Positions 41,022 to 49,633 of a DNA stretch of 64,000 bases are shown piece after piece. Below the pieces are notes generated by a model. The model ran no database searches, had not been told where the DNA came from, and saw only the letters and a program-made list of their open reading frames with translations. Position 1 is the stretch's first letter, and the number at the start of each line of letters is the position of its first letter. The stretch is from Pimelobacter simplex (GTDB lineage: Bacteria; Actinomycetota; Actinomycetes; Propionibacteriales; Nocardioidaceae). A program made the position numbers and the translations under genes. The stretch is taken from NCBI RefSeq assembly GCF_024662235.1, contig NZ_CP096276.1, forward strand, positions 5,766,001 through 5,830,000. The letters run 5' to 3'.

Positions 41022-42023
41022 ATGAGCAACCCGGACGCCCGGCCCGACGAAGTGGTCTGCGAGAGCCGGCAGGCCGCCGGCGTGGAGCTGATGGAGCCGC
41101 GCGAGGTGCCGCTCGGCGGCCCCCGTGCGATGCCGGTACGACGCACGCTGCCCCAGCGCCACCGCTCGCTCATCGGCGCCTGGTGCTTCCTCGACCACTA
41201 CGGCCCCGACCTGGTCAGCGAGAGCGGCGGCATGGTCGTCGCGCCGCACCCCCACACCGGTCTGCAGACGGTCAGCTGGCTGTTCACCGGCGAGATCGAG
41301 CACCGCGACAGCGCGGGCAACGTCGCGATGGTGCGTCCCGGCGAGGTCAACCTGATGACCGCCGGTCAGGGGATCAGCCACTCCGAGGTGTCGACGCCCG
41401 GGACCACCGTGCTCCACGGCGCCCAGCTCTGGGTGGCGCTGCCCGCGGCCGACCGCGACTCCGACCCGGGCTTCGAGCACTACGCGCCGAACGAGACCAG
41501 CGGCGAGGGCTGGCGCGCCCGCGTCTTCCTCGGGTCGCTGCTCGGCGACAGCTCGCCGGTGCGCACGTTCACGCCGCTGCTGGGTGCCGAGCTCGTGCTC
41601 GACCCCGGGACGACGCTCCGCCTGCCGCTCGACGCGTCGTACGAGCACGGGGTGCTGGTCGACCTCGGCAGCGTCACCGTCGCCGGGGTCGCCGCCCGGT
41701 CCGCCGACCTCGCCTACGTGCCCACCGGCGCCGACGAGGTGGTGCTCGTCGCCGGTGACGAGGGCGCCCGCCTGCTCGTCCTCGGCGGACCGCCGTTCGG
41801 CGAGGCCATCGTGATGTGGTGGAACTTCGTGGGGCGCACCCACGACGAGATCGTCGCCTACCGCGAGGCCTGGCAGACCCAGATCACCGACCCCGCCAGC
41901 GGCGAGGTGCTGCCGGACGGCCGGCAGGTGGCGCCGGGGCGCTTCGGCGTCGTACCGGACCAGGCGCTGGCGCCGATCCCCGCACCCGGGCTGCCCAACG
42001 CGCGCCTCCGCGAACGCCGGTGA
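41022..42023 (+). CDS. Pirin family protein
   Basis: 333 residues. The N-terminal cupin has the metal ligands H76 and H78 (APHPHTGLQ), H120 and E122 (GISHSE), in the spacing of pirins. RRTLPQRHRSLIGAWCFLDHYGP and NLMTAGQGISHSE are signature stretches, and PPFGEAIVMWWNFVGRTHDEIVAYREAWQ closes the second cupin. Pirins may act as quercetin dioxygenases or redox-sensing regulators. Its stop overlaps the LrgA-like start (GTGA), so pirin, LrgA-like and LrgB-like form one operon. Confidence 0.9.
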   Translation: MSNPDARPDEVVCESRQAAGVELMEPREVPLGGPRAMPVRRTLPQRHRSLIGAWCFLDHYGPDLVSESGGMVVAPHPHTGLQTVSWLFTGEIEHRDSAGNVAMVRPGEVNLMTAGQGISHSEVSTPGTTVLHGAQLWVALPAADRDSDPGFEHYAPNETSGEGWRARVFLGSLLGDSSPVRTFTPLLGAELVLDPGTTLRLPLDASYEHGVLVDLGSVTVAGVAARSADLAYVPTGADEVVLVAGDEGARLLVLGGPPFGEAIVMWWNFVGRTHDEIVAYREAWQTQITDPASGEVLPDGRQVAPGRFGVVPDQALAPIPAPGLPNARLRERR

Positions 42024-42409
42024 TCGCCGGGCTCACCTGGCTGCTCGCCTTCCAGGTGCTGGGGGAGGCGATCGTCCGGTTCCTCGACATCACCGTGCCC
42101 GGACCGGTCGTCGGGATGCTGCTGCTGTTCGTCTTCCTGCGCGTGCGCCGGTACGGCGACGACGGCTCCATCGTCCGCGCCGGCTCGGCGCTGCTGCGCC
42201 ACCTGCAGCTGTTCTTCGTGCCGGCGGGCGTGGGGATCGTCGTCTACCTCGGGATGCTGCGCGACCACGCGCTGCCGATCGCCGCGTCCCTGCTGGGCTC
42301 CTGGCTGATCGGGCTCGCCGTCGTGGGGTGGACCGCGGTGGGGCTGGAGCGGCTGCTGGGCAAGCCGCGCGACGACCTGGCCGGCGGGGAGGGGGAGGAG
42401 GCGTCATGA
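42020..42409 (+). CDS. lrgA: CidA/LrgA-like membrane protein
   Basis: 129 residues from GTG 42020, overlapping the pirin stop. Four membrane helices carry the family signature: GEAIVRFLDITVPGPVVGMLLLFVFLRVR, then LLRHLQLFFVPAGVGIVVYL. LrgA/CidA proteins are holin-like and act with LrgB in murein hydrolase control or pyruvate/glycolate export. It is coupled to the next gene by an ATGA overlap. Confidence 0.88.
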   Translation: MIAGLTWLLAFQVLGEAIVRFLDITVPGPVVGMLLLFVFLRVRRYGDDGSIVRAGSALLRHLQLFFVPAGVGIVVYLGMLRDHALPIAASLLGSWLIGLAVVGWTAVGLERLLGKPRDDLAGGEGEEAS

Positions 42410-43113
42410 GGGACGACCTGCTCGACCTGGCCCGCTCGCCGGTGGTGCTGCTGCTGATCACGCTCGGCGGGTACCAGGCGGGGCGCTGGCTCCAGCGTCG
42501 TACCGGCGGGCATGCGCTGGCCCAGCCCGTGCTGCCCGCGATCGCCGCGGCCGGACTGGCGATCACGGTGCTCGACGTCGACTACACCGACTACCGCAGT
42601 GCGACCGAGCTGATCGCGTTCTGGCTCGGGCCGGCGACCGTGGCGCTGGCGATCCCGCTGCACCGGCAGGCCGACCGGCTCAAGGGGTTCGTCGTACCGC
42701 TGCTGGTGGCGATCTTCGTCGGCGCGGCCACCTCGATCGTCACCGCCGTCCTCATCGCGCGCGCCCTCGGCGCGGACGAGCAGCTGGAGAAGACGCTCTC
42801 CGCCAAGGCCGCCACGACCCCGGTCGCCATCGCGCTCACCCAGTCCCTGGGCGGGATCCCGCCGCTGGCCGCGGTCTTCGCGATCTCGATCGGCATCGTC
42901 AGCGCGATCACCGCGCCGGCCGTGCTCAACCTGCTGCGCATCCGGGACCGGCGTGCCCGCGGGCTGGCCGTCGGTGCGGTCTCGCACGGCATCGGCGCCT
43001 CCCGGATGCTGCGCGAGGACGAGACCGAGGGGGCCTTCGCGGGCCTCGCGATGGGCCTGTCCGCGCTGGCGATCAGCCTGCTGGTCCCGGTGCTCGCACT
43101 GGTGCTCTTCTGA
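42406..43113 (+). CDS. lrgB: LrgB-like membrane protein
   Basis: 235 residues from ATG 42406. About seven membrane helices. ALSAKAATTPVAIALTQSLGGIPPLAAVFAISIGIVSAITAP and AVGAVSHGIGASRMLREDETEGAFAGLAMGLSAL are the two conserved LrgB/CidB blocks (K-S-V/A-T-P-x-A, then S-H-G-x-G-T/A). It is the second component of the pair above. The operon with a pirin gene is uncommon enough to note, but each gene looks complete. Confidence 0.9.
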   Translation: MRDDLLDLARSPVVLLLITLGGYQAGRWLQRRTGGHALAQPVLPAIAAAGLAITVLDVDYTDYRSATELIAFWLGPATVALAIPLHRQADRLKGFVVPLLVAIFVGAATSIVTAVLIARALGADEQLEKTLSAKAATTPVAIALTQSLGGIPPLAAVFAISIGIVSAITAPAVLNLLRIRDRRARGLAVGAVSHGIGASRMLREDETEGAFAGLAMGLSALAISLLVPVLALVLF

Positions 43114-43209
43114 GCCTCTGGCGGCGTTCCGGGGCGCTTTCGAGGCGTCCGAGACAGCCGCGAGATTACGACCCTGGTCGGACGTTCGGCACCCTGAGGA
43201 AGCGCTAGC

Positions 43210-44616
43210 GTGACCGGCATGCGCGTGCACGCCTTCACCGACGATGCCCTCGGAGACCTCGACGCGGTCGGCCTGGCCGAACACCTCGCCGCCGGCAAGC
43301 TCTCCCCCGACGAGGCCGTCGCGGCCGCGATCGCGCGCGTGGAGGCGGTCAACGGCGACCTCAACGCGCTGGCCCACCCGGCCTTCGACCAGGCCCGCGC
43401 CGGCGCCCGCCGTCCGCGTCCGGGCTTCCTGTCCGGCGTACCGACGCTGGTCAAGGACAACGTCGACGTCGGCGGCATGCCCACCCGCTCCGGCACCGAC
43501 GCGTGGGAGCCGCGGCCGGCGAAGAAGAACGGCGACTTCGCCGACATGTACCTCGGGACCGGGCTGGTCGCGCTCGGCAAGAGCCAGCTCTCGGAGTACG
43601 GCTTCAGCGCCTCCGCGGAGCACCCGCGCCTGGGCGCCGTACGGTCGCCGTGGGACACCGAGCGGACCGCGGGTGCCTCGAGCTCGGGCTCCGCGGCGCT
43701 GGTGGCCGCGGGCGCCGTACCGATCGCCCACGCGAACGACGGCGGCGGCTCGATCCGGATCCCGGCCGCGGTCAACGGCCTGGTCGGCCTCAAGCCCACC
43801 CGCAACCGGCTGGCCCAGGACAAGCTGTTCCGCGACATGCCGATCCGGATCGTCTCCGACGGCGTCGTCACCCGCTCGGTGCGCGACACGGCCGCGTTCT
43901 ACCGCGAGGCCGAGCGGCTCCACCGCAACCTCGAGCTGCCGCCCATCGGCGACCTCACCCGTCCCATCAAGCGCCGCCTGCGGGTCGCGCTCAACACCAG
44001 CGGCGTCAGTCGCGGCGCGGACGCCGAGACCAAGGCCCTGACCGAGCAGACCGCGGCCCTCCTGGAGAGCCTCGGGCACACCGTCATCGAGTCCGAGGTC
44101 CCCGTCGGAGCGTCGTTCGCCGACGACTTCCTGCTCTACTGGTCGTTCCTCGCGCAGGTGATGTTGACCACGGGCCGGCCCTTCCACGGCCGCACCTGGG
44201 ACCGCTCGAAGCACGACAACCTCACCTTGGGCCTCGCCCGTCACGCCCGTCGCAACCTGCACAAGCTGCCCACCGCCATCACCCGCCTCAAGCGGACCGC
44301 GGCCCAGGCCGAGCTCTACCACGAGAAGTACGACGTCGCGCTCACCCCGACCCTCGCCACCGCGACCCCCAAGATCGGCCACCTCGACCCGACCCAGGAC
44401 TACGAGACGATCATGGACCGGCTCCTCGACTGGGTCGCCTTCACGCCCTGGCAGAACATCACCGGTGCCCCGGCGATCTCGCTCCCGCTCGCGACCACCT
44501 CCGGCGGGCTGCCCCAGGGGATGATGTTCGGGGCCGCGCCGGGGCAGGAGGCACTGCTGATCGAGCTGGCGTACGAGCTGGAGCAGGCCCGCCCCTTCGA
44601 CCGGATCCAGGGCTGA
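43210..44616 (+). CDS. Amidase signature enzyme
   Basis: 468 residues from GTG 43210 (ATG 43219 is possible). The Ser-cisSer-Lys triad is visible: Lys82 in TLVKDNVDVGG, cis-Ser at about 157-158 in TAGASSSGSAALVAAG, and nucleophile Ser181 in NDGGGSIRIPAAVNGLVGLKPT. The length is typical. The FLSGVPTLVKDN and RPFHGRTW segments resemble 6-aminohexanoate-cyclic-dimer hydrolase-type and related amidases rather than GatA; GatA would sit with gatB/gatC, which are absent here. The substrate is unknown. It is isolated from the LrgAB-like operon by 96 bp. Confidence 0.88.
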   Translation: MTGMRVHAFTDDALGDLDAVGLAEHLAAGKLSPDEAVAAAIARVEAVNGDLNALAHPAFDQARAGARRPRPGFLSGVPTLVKDNVDVGGMPTRSGTDAWEPRPAKKNGDFADMYLGTGLVALGKSQLSEYGFSASAEHPRLGAVRSPWDTERTAGASSSGSAALVAAGAVPIAHANDGGGSIRIPAAVNGLVGLKPTRNRLAQDKLFRDMPIRIVSDGVVTRSVRDTAAFYREAERLHRNLELPPIGDLTRPIKRRLRVALNTSGVSRGADAETKALTEQTAALLESLGHTVIESEVPVGASFADDFLLYWSFLAQVMLTTGRPFHGRTWDRSKHDNLTLGLARHARRNLHKLPTAITRLKRTAAQAELYHEKYDVALTPTLATATPKIGHLDPTQDYETIMDRLLDWVAFTPWQNITGAPAISLPLATTSGGLPQGMMFGAAPGQEALLIELAYELEQARPFDRIQG

Positions 44617-44668
44617 GGGGCCGCCGATTTCGTACGGCCTCGGCACGCGTGTATCGTTCAGCGGCGTT

Positions 44669-44741
44669 GCCCCTTTAGCTCAGTCGGCAGAGCGTCTCCA
44701 TGGTAAGGAGAAGGTCTACGGTTCGATTCCGTAAAGGGGCT
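44669..44741 (+). tRNA. tRNA-Thr (GGT)
   Basis: Acceptor GCCCCTT (44669-44675) pairs with AAGGGGC (44734-44740), discriminator T. The anticodon stem TCTCC/GGAGA encloses loop ATGGTAA with anticodon GGT. T-arm GGTTCGATTCC. The tRNA-Thr, tRNA-Met, rpmG order is the conserved actinobacterial one. Confidence 0.95.
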
Positions 44742-44765
44742 CTGAGATGGGGCGCCGCCGCACGA

Positions 44766-44805
44766 CCCGCCCGGATCCGGGCGGGAAGCGCGGAGGGCGC
44801 CCTCC
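44766..44805. repeat. Two perfect palindromes in the tRNA-Thr/tRNA-Met spacer
   Basis: CCCGCCCGGATCCGGGCGGG (44766-44785) and GGAGGGCGCCCTCC (44792-44805) are both perfect dyads within the 70-bp spacer. They could form hairpins that guide processing of a joint tRNA transcript or end part of it; no T-run follows. Confidence 0.45.
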
Positions 44806-44811
44806 TCACGT

Positions 44812-44885
44812 GGCGGGATAGCTCAGACGGTTAGAGCGCACGACTCATAATCGTGAGGTCACGGGTTCGATCCCCGTTCCCGCTA
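44812..44885 (+). tRNA. tRNA-Met (CAT)
   Basis: Acceptor GGCGGGA (44812-44818) pairs with TCCCGCT (44878-44884; first pair G-U), discriminator A. Anticodon stem CACGA/TCGTG with loop CTCATAA, anticodon CAT. T-arm GGTTCGATCCC. The G-U first pair rather than an unpaired C argues for an elongator, not the initiator. Confidence 0.93.
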
Positions 44886-44923
44886 CCGAGTACCGCACCA
44901 CCACCATCGACGAAGGACTTCCT

Positions 44924-45094
44924 GTGGCCAGCAAGAGCAGTGACGTTCGCCCCAAGATCACGCTCGCGTGCGTGGACTGCAAGGAGCGCAACTACATCAC
45001 CAAGAAGAACCGGCGCAACGACCCCGACCGCATCGAGCTGTCGAAGTTCTGCCCGCGCTGCCGCAAGCACACCGCGCACCGCGAGACCCGCTGA
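44924..45094 (+). CDS. rpmG: 50S ribosomal protein L33
   Basis: 56 residues from GTG 44924, with AAGGA 7 nt upstream. Sequence [50 protein letters not shown] is L33 of the zinc-binding (C+) type: two CxxC pairs (CVDC, CPRC). It sits between tRNA-Met and the HadAB-like genes as in mycobacteria. A strong terminator follows, so the dehydratase genes probably have their own promoter or read-through. Confidence 0.96.
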   Translation: MASKSSDVRPKITLACVDCKERNYITKKNRRNDPDRIELSKFCPRCRKHTAHRETR

Positions 45095-45118
45095 ACCCAG
45101 CGCTCGTACGAGCGCTCC

Positions 45119-45154
45119 GACAGCCCGCTTCCCCGGCAGGGGAGGCGGGCTGTC
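45119..45154 (+). terminator. Terminator after rpmG
   Basis: GACAGCCCGCTTCCCC (45119-45134) pairs with GGGGAGGCGGGCTGTC (45139-45154) with one G-T pair and loop GGCA, followed by GTCGTTCTC. It lies 24 bp beyond the rpmG stop. Confidence 0.8.
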
Positions 45155-45185
45155 GTCGTTCTCGGGGCTCGATAGGGTGGGCCGT

Positions 45186-45584
45186 ATGCCGATCGACGCC
45201 TCCCTGGTCGGACGTGCCTTCCCCGCGACGCAGCCCCTGGCCGTCACCGAGGAGGCCGTCTCGGCCTTCGCGGCGGCCGTCGGCGGCAGCGCCGGGGGTG
45301 CCGTCCCGCCGACCTTCCCCATCGTGGTCACCTTCGCCGCCCTCCAGGACTTCCTCGCCGCCGAGCAGGTCGAGCTGTCCCGGATCGTGCACGGCGACCA
45401 GCGGTTCCGGTACGAGCGTCCGGTCGTCGTCGGCGACGCGCTCACCGCGACGCTGACCGTGACCGGGGTGCGGTCGATCGGCGGCAACGACATCGTCGCG
45501 ACCGCCAGCGAGATCACCGACGCCACCGGCACCCTCGTCTGCACGGCGACCGCCACCCTCGTCCACCGTGGAGGTGCCGCATGA
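45186..45584 (+). CDS. HadA-like (FAS1-type dehydratase, N-terminal HotDog) protein
   Basis: 132 residues from ATG 45186. A HotDog fold without the catalytic Asp-His of MaoC: MPIDASLVGRAFPATQPLAVTEEAVSAFAAAVGG, PPTFPIVVTF and RIVHGDQRFRYERPVVVGDAL. This is the substrate-binding half of a heterodimeric (3R)-hydroxyacyl dehydratase. The catalytic half follows with an ATGA overlap. In mycobacteria hadA-hadB occupy the same position between rpmG and secE and feed mycolic acid synthesis; this organism has no hadC here, so a role in general fatty-acid or acyl-CoA metabolism is more likely. Confidence 0.88.
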   Translation: MPIDASLVGRAFPATQPLAVTEEAVSAFAAAVGGSAGGAVPPTFPIVVTFAALQDFLAAEQVELSRIVHGDQRFRYERPVVVGDALTATLTVTGVRSIGGNDIVATASEITDATGTLVCTATATLVHRGGAA

Positions 45585-45982
45585 GCGACCTGACGCCGGG
45601 CGCCGTCCTCGAGGCGCGCACCTACGAGATCACCCGGGCCGACCTGGTCGCCTACGCCCACGCGAGCGGGGACCACAACCCGATCCACCAGGACGAGTCG
45701 ATCGCGCTCGCGGTCGGGCTGCCGGGGGTCATCGCGCACGGCATGTACACGCTGGCGCTCGTGGGCCGCGCGGTCCGCGAGTGGACCGGCGATGCCGAGG
45801 TCGTCGAGCTCGGGGCGAAGTTCGTCGCGCCGGTCGTCGTACCGGCCGAGGGGGCGGCGCGGGTGACCGTGGCCGGGACCGTCGGCGAGCGCAACGACGC
45901 CGGCCTGCTCACGCTCGCCCTCGAGATCACCAGCGACGGCACCAAGGTGCTGGGCGCGCCCAAGGTCTCGGTCCGTGCCTGA
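45581..45982 (+). CDS. HadB-like MaoC dehydratase, catalytic subunit
   Basis: 133 residues from ATG 45581. The hydratase 2 motif is intact: YAHASGDHNPIHQDES with catalytic Asp31 and His36, then IAHGMYTLALVGRAVREW. It pairs with the upstream HadA-like subunit. The stop overlaps the murB start by 8 nt, so the three genes are coupled. Confidence 0.92.
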   Translation: MSDLTPGAVLEARTYEITRADLVAYAHASGDHNPIHQDESIALAVGLPGVIAHGMYTLALVGRAVREWTGDAEVVELGAKFVAPVVVPAEGAARVTVAGTVGERNDAGLLTLALEITSDGTKVLGAPKVSVRA

Positions 45983-47009
45983 CCCGTCCCTCGCGGACCT
46001 CACGACGCTGCGCCTGGGCGGCCCGGGGGAGCGGTACGTCGCCGCCCCGGACGCCGCGACGCTCGTCGCCGCGGTGACGGCGGCCGACGCCGCCGGTGAC
46101 GCGGTGCTCCTGGTCGGTGGCGGCAGCAACCTCGTCGTGGCCGACGCGGGCTTCGCGGGCACGGTCGTGCACCTCACCTCCCGCGGGATCGACGTCGACC
46201 CCGACGCTGGCACCGGCGTCGGGGAGGTGACCGTCGCGGCCGGCGAGCCGTGGGACGACTTCGTCGCGCGCGCCGTCGCCGAGGGCTGGTCGGGCATCGA
46301 GGCGCTCTCCGGCATCCCGGGGACCGTCGGCGCGACGCCGATCCAGAACGTCGGCGCCTACGGCCAGGAGGTCGCCCAGACGATCGCCCGGGTGCGCGTG
46401 TGGGACCGGATGCTCCGCGGCGAGCGGGTCTTCACCGCCGAGGAGTGCCGCTTCGGCTACCGCCACTCGCGGTTCAAGGCCGACGCCGGCCGCCACCTCG
46501 TCCTCGACGTCACCTTCCGCCTGCCGCAGGACGAGCTGTCCGCCCCGGTCGGGTACGCCGAGCTCGCCCGCACCCTCGGCGTCGCCGTGGGCGAGCGCGC
46601 CCCCCTCGCCGACGTCCGTACGGCGGTCCTCGGCCTACGCCGCGGCAAGGGCATGGTCCTCGACGCCGCCGACCACGACACCTGGAGCGCGGGCTCCTTC
46701 TTCACCAACCCGATCGTCGACCCGTCGCGGGTGCCCGACGGGGCGCCGTCGTACCCGCAGGGGGACGGGGGCGTGAAGACCAGCGCGGCCTGGCTCATCG
46801 AGCACGCCGGCTTCTGCAAGGGCTTCGGCCTCGACCGCCCCGGCGCCCGGGTCTCGCTGTCGACCAAGCACACGCTCGCGCTGACCAACCGCGGCGGCGC
46901 CAGCACCGACGAGCTCCTGGCGCTGGCGCGCGAGGTGCGCGACGGGGTGGCGGCGCGGTTCGGGATCGACCTGGTCAACGAGCCTGTGCTGATCGGCTGC
47001 GCGCTCTGA
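45975..47009 (+). CDS. murB: UDP-N-acetylenolpyruvoylglucosamine reductase
   Basis: 344 residues from GTG 45975. The FAD-binding loop TLRLGGPGERYVAAPD, VLLVGGGSNLVVADAGFAG and GIEALSGIPGTVGATPIQNVGAYGQEV match MurB. The proton-donor Ser region is SAGSFFTNPIVDP, and WLIEHAGFCKGF follows. MurB reduces enolpyruvyl-UDP-GlcNAc to UDP-MurNAc with NADPH in the cytoplasm, an essential step in peptidoglycan precursor synthesis. It lies in the hadC position of mycobacterial gene order. Confidence 0.95.
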   Translation: MPDPSLADLTTLRLGGPGERYVAAPDAATLVAAVTAADAAGDAVLLVGGGSNLVVADAGFAGTVVHLTSRGIDVDPDAGTGVGEVTVAAGEPWDDFVARAVAEGWSGIEALSGIPGTVGATPIQNVGAYGQEVAQTIARVRVWDRMLRGERVFTAEECRFGYRHSRFKADAGRHLVLDVTFRLPQDELSAPVGYAELARTLGVAVGERAPLADVRTAVLGLRRGKGMVLDAADHDTWSAGSFFTNPIVDPSRVPDGAPSYPQGDGGVKTSAAWLIEHAGFCKGFGLDRPGARVSLSTKHTLALTNRGGASTDELLALAREVRDGVAARFGIDLVNEPVLIGCAL

Positions 47010-47115
47010 GAAGTGGCGCGCTGCGTAAAGAATCCCCCAAGCCGCCGGTACGCCGCCCGCACCGCGCCTAGCGTCGAGTCACCCCCCATCACGATCTCAG
47101 GAGTGACTCCACCCC

Positions 47116-48126
47116 ATGAACCACCCGCACCTCGTGCGGCGCGGCTTGGCCGCGCTGTGCCTCAGCGCCCTCGTCCTCTCGGGCACCGCCCTCGTCCCTG
47201 CACCCGCACGGGCGGCAGCGGCTGAGGGCCGCCTCTCGTCCAGCGGGAGCTACCGCGACTCCAACAGCGGGTGCACCGGGAGTGGCGGGTCGCAGACGTT
47301 CGACACCCCGACCTGGACCGACAACGGAAAGACCGTCCGCGACTCCTACGCCGTCGCGGGCAAGATCACCGGCCCCACGCCCACGGACGTCACGAACGCC
47401 AGCGTCAAGGCGGCGACCGCCGTCGTCGCGACGCCGATCCGGACCGGGCCCGCGACGATCACGGTGACGTCCTCGCTGGCGGCCAGCGCGATCCCCGTGC
47501 TGCCCGCCACCACGGCGTGCAACGGCCTTGCCAACGCCGACAGCAACCTGGACGGCTCCTTCGCCCTCGCCCGTCCGATGTGGGCCACGATCACCCTCGT
47601 CGCCACGGGATCGGGCGCGCACGGAGACATGGGGGCCTATGTTCGTCTCGACACGGCCGAGAGCGAGACGCGCCTCGTCCGCACCGGGCGGGGCACCGCC
47701 ACGATCACGGCGTTCCTGCCCGCGGGGACCGTCGACCTGGACTACGAGGCATGGCTCTCCGCGCAGGGGAGCGAGCCGGGCCACCGGGTGGGCTCGCTCG
47801 ACGTCCGCCTCGTCATCGCGCTCCAGCCGCTCGGGGACGCCTCCCCGGTGACCGGCACCGGCCGCTCGTACGTCGCTCCCGGCGCGCGGTCCTGCCCGGC
47901 CGGCACCGTCACCGTCGGCATCGCCAAGAAGGCCGCGAAGCGGGCCCAGCGCATCCAGCTCAGCGTCAACGGCCGCCCGGCCGCGAGCCTGCGCGGCCAG
48001 CAGCTCCGGAAGCGCTCGTTCGTGCTGCGCGCGCCGGCAGCGTCGTCGGCCACCGTCGCGGCCCGGATCACGCTCAAGGACGGGAAGCGGCTGACCGTCA
48101 GCCGGTCGTACCTGCCCTGCAGCTGA
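47116..48126 (+). CDS. Secreted protein of unknown function
   Basis: 336 residues from ATG 47116 (AGGAG about 12 nt upstream). A clear Sec signal peptide: basic MNHPHLVRRG, hydrophobic LAALCLSALVLSGTALVP, cleavage near ARA-AA (about 33). The mature part is Thr/Ser/Ala-rich and beta-like, with a long domain (about 40-245; SSGSYRDSNSGCTGSGGSQTF, ITVTSSLAASAIPVL, LDYEAWLSAQGSEPGHRV). A C-terminal basic domain (about 255-336; CPAGTVTVGIAKKAAKRAQRIQL...SRSYLPCS) carries two cysteines. It has a surface-protein look, but no family is recognised. Confidence 0.75.
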   Translation: MNHPHLVRRGLAALCLSALVLSGTALVPAPARAAAAEGRLSSSGSYRDSNSGCTGSGGSQTFDTPTWTDNGKTVRDSYAVAGKITGPTPTDVTNASVKAATAVVATPIRTGPATITVTSSLAASAIPVLPATTACNGLANADSNLDGSFALARPMWATITLVATGSGAHGDMGAYVRLDTAESETRLVRTGRGTATITAFLPAGTVDLDYEAWLSAQGSEPGHRVGSLDVRLVIALQPLGDASPVTGTGRSYVAPGARSCPAGTVTVGIAKKAAKRAQRIQLSVNGRPAASLRGQQLRKRSFVLRAPAASSATVAARITLKDGKRLTVSRSYLPCS

Positions 48127-48139
48127 CGCCCCTTGCCCC

Positions 48140-48535
48140 CTAGAGGATCGCGGAGACCACCCACGCGACCAGGCCCACCACGGCCGCCAGGACGGCGACC
48201 ACCGCCAGCACCAGCAACGCCGCGAGCACGGTTCCGGCGATGCCGGTGACGAGGGCGGCGGTCGCGATCCCGGCGCCGCGGTGGGCCTCCGGGTTGTTCC
48301 GGATCGAACGCCGGGCGCGCAGCGCGGTGCGGATCGCGATGGGGGAGCAGATCGCCGCCGCGAACGAGACGATCGTGAACGGCGTCAGCAGGACGCCGAC
48401 CATCCCGACGACGGCGAACACCAGGGCCGTGACGGCCTGGGGGTGCGTGCTCGCGATCCGGTACGTCGCTCCGCCCTCGGGCACCGCGTGGCCGAAGGCC
48501 GGCGCGCGGTAGGGCTCGTAGGACAGGCCGCTCAT
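48140..48535 (-). CDS. DUF4190-like small membrane protein
   Basis: 131 residues from ATG 48535. Residues 1-30 form a short soluble tail (YEPYRAPAFGHAVPEGG). The rest matches the DUF4190 pattern: AVTALVFAVVGMVGVLLTPFTIVSFAAAICSPIAIRTALRARRSIRNNPEAHRGAGIATAALVTGIAGTVLAALLVL, which is two helices, a loop with R/N-P, and a G-x-G-I-A-x-A-x-L-V helix. Found next to envelope or sigma-factor genes in actinobacteria; role unknown. It converges on the secreted-protein gene and lies downstream of the deaminase on the same strand. Confidence 0.8.
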   Translation of the reverse strand: MSGLSYEPYRAPAFGHAVPEGGATYRIASTHPQAVTALVFAVVGMVGVLLTPFTIVSFAAAICSPIAIRTALRARRSIRNNPEAHRGAGIATAALVTGIAGTVLAALLVLAVVAVLAAVVGLVAWVVSAIL

Positions 48536-48564
48536 GGAGCCATCCTGCCCGCCGGGTGGTAGCG

Positions 48565-49575
48565 CTACGCCCCGAGCCAGGCGTCGATGTCGGCCAGGGC
48601 CGCGTCGACGACCTCCTGGGGGGCGCGGCTGGCGCGGAAGGACATCCGGGCGAGCTCGGCGAGACGGTCGTCGCCGAGGTCGTGGGCGGCGCGCATGGTG
48701 GCGTACTGCCCGGCCAGGCGGGAGCCGAACAGCAGCGGGTCGTCGGCGCCGAGGGCGACGGTGGCGCCCGCGTCGAGGAGCGTCGGGAGCGGCACCGAGG
48801 TGAGGTCGGAGTAGACGCCGAGGGCGACGTTGGAGACGGGGCACACCTCGAGGGCGACGCCGGCGTCGACGATCCGGGCGAGGAGATCGGGGTCCTCGGC
48901 GGCGCGGACGCCGTGGCCGAGGCGGTCGGCGTGGAGCGAGTCGAGGCAGACCCGGATGTGCTCGGGCCCGCGCAGCTCGCCGCCGTGGGGCGCGAGCAGG
49001 AGGCCGGCGCGCTCGGCGATCGCGAAGGCGCCGGCGAAGTCGGAGGTACGGCCGCGGCGCTCGTCGTTGGAGAGCCCGAAGCCGACCACTCCGCGTCCGG
49101 CGTACTGACCGGCGAGGCGGGCCAGGGTCCGCGCGTCGAGCGGGTGGCGGGTGCGGTTGGCGGCGATGACGACGGCGATGCCGAGGCCGGTGCGCTCGGA
49201 GGCGTCGCGGACCGCGTCGAGGACCAGGTCGGTGAAGGCGCTGATCCCGCCGAAGCGGGCGCCGTAGCCGCTGGGGTCGACCTGGATCTCGAGCCAGCGA
49301 CCACCGTCGGCGACGTCGTCCTCGGCGGCCTCGCGCACGAGCCGTCGTACGTCGTCCTCGGTGCGGAGCACGGAGCGGGCGACGTCGTAGAGGCGCTGGA
49401 AGCGGAACCAGCCCTTCTCGTCGGCGGCCGTCAGGTGCGGCGGCCACTCGGAGACGAGCGCGTCGGGCAGGTGGATGCCGTCGCGCTCGGCGAGCTCGAG
49501 GAGCGTGGCGTGCCGCATCGAGCCGGTGAAGTGCAGGTGGAGGTGCGCCTTGGGCAACGCCTGGAGATCCCGCAC
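48565..49575 (-). CDS. Adenosine deaminase family protein
   Basis: 336 residues from GTG 49575, just before the conserved LPKAHLHLHFTGSM; the upstream frame is chance. Zinc and catalytic motifs of the ADA TIM barrel: HLHLH, APHGGE, RLGHGVRAAEDP, EVCPVSNVALG and VALGADDPLLFGS. The classical HxH-D-G reads H-L-H-F, so it may belong to the adenosine/adenine or aminodeoxyfutalosine branch. It deaminates purine nucleosides, but the exact base is uncertain. It is divergent from the sigma factor gene at 49634. Confidence 0.85.
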   Translation of the reverse strand: MRDLQALPKAHLHLHFTGSMRHATLLELAERDGIHLPDALVSEWPPHLTAADEKGWFRFQRLYDVARSVLRTEDDVRRLVREAAEDDVADGGRWLEIQVDPSGYGARFGGISAFTDLVLDAVRDASERTGLGIAVVIAANRTRHPLDARTLARLAGQYAGRGVVGFGLSNDERRGRTSDFAGAFAIAERAGLLLAPHGGELRGPEHIRVCLDSLHADRLGHGVRAAEDPDLLARIVDAGVALEVCPVSNVALGVYSDLTSVPLPTLLDAGATVALGADDPLLFGSRLAGQYATMRAAHDLGDDRLAELARMSFRASRAPQEVVDAALADIDAWLGA

Positions 49576-49633
49576 GGCGCCATCGTAGGGGGCGCCGCTG
49601 TAACGTCGGGCACCCCTAGGGCCAAGAGGGGAC

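Noticed and set aside
42020..43113. LrgAB-like pair as a toxin-antitoxin module
   Set aside because: Both are typical multi-helix membrane proteins of the CidA/LrgA and CidB/LrgB families, complete and in the usual order.
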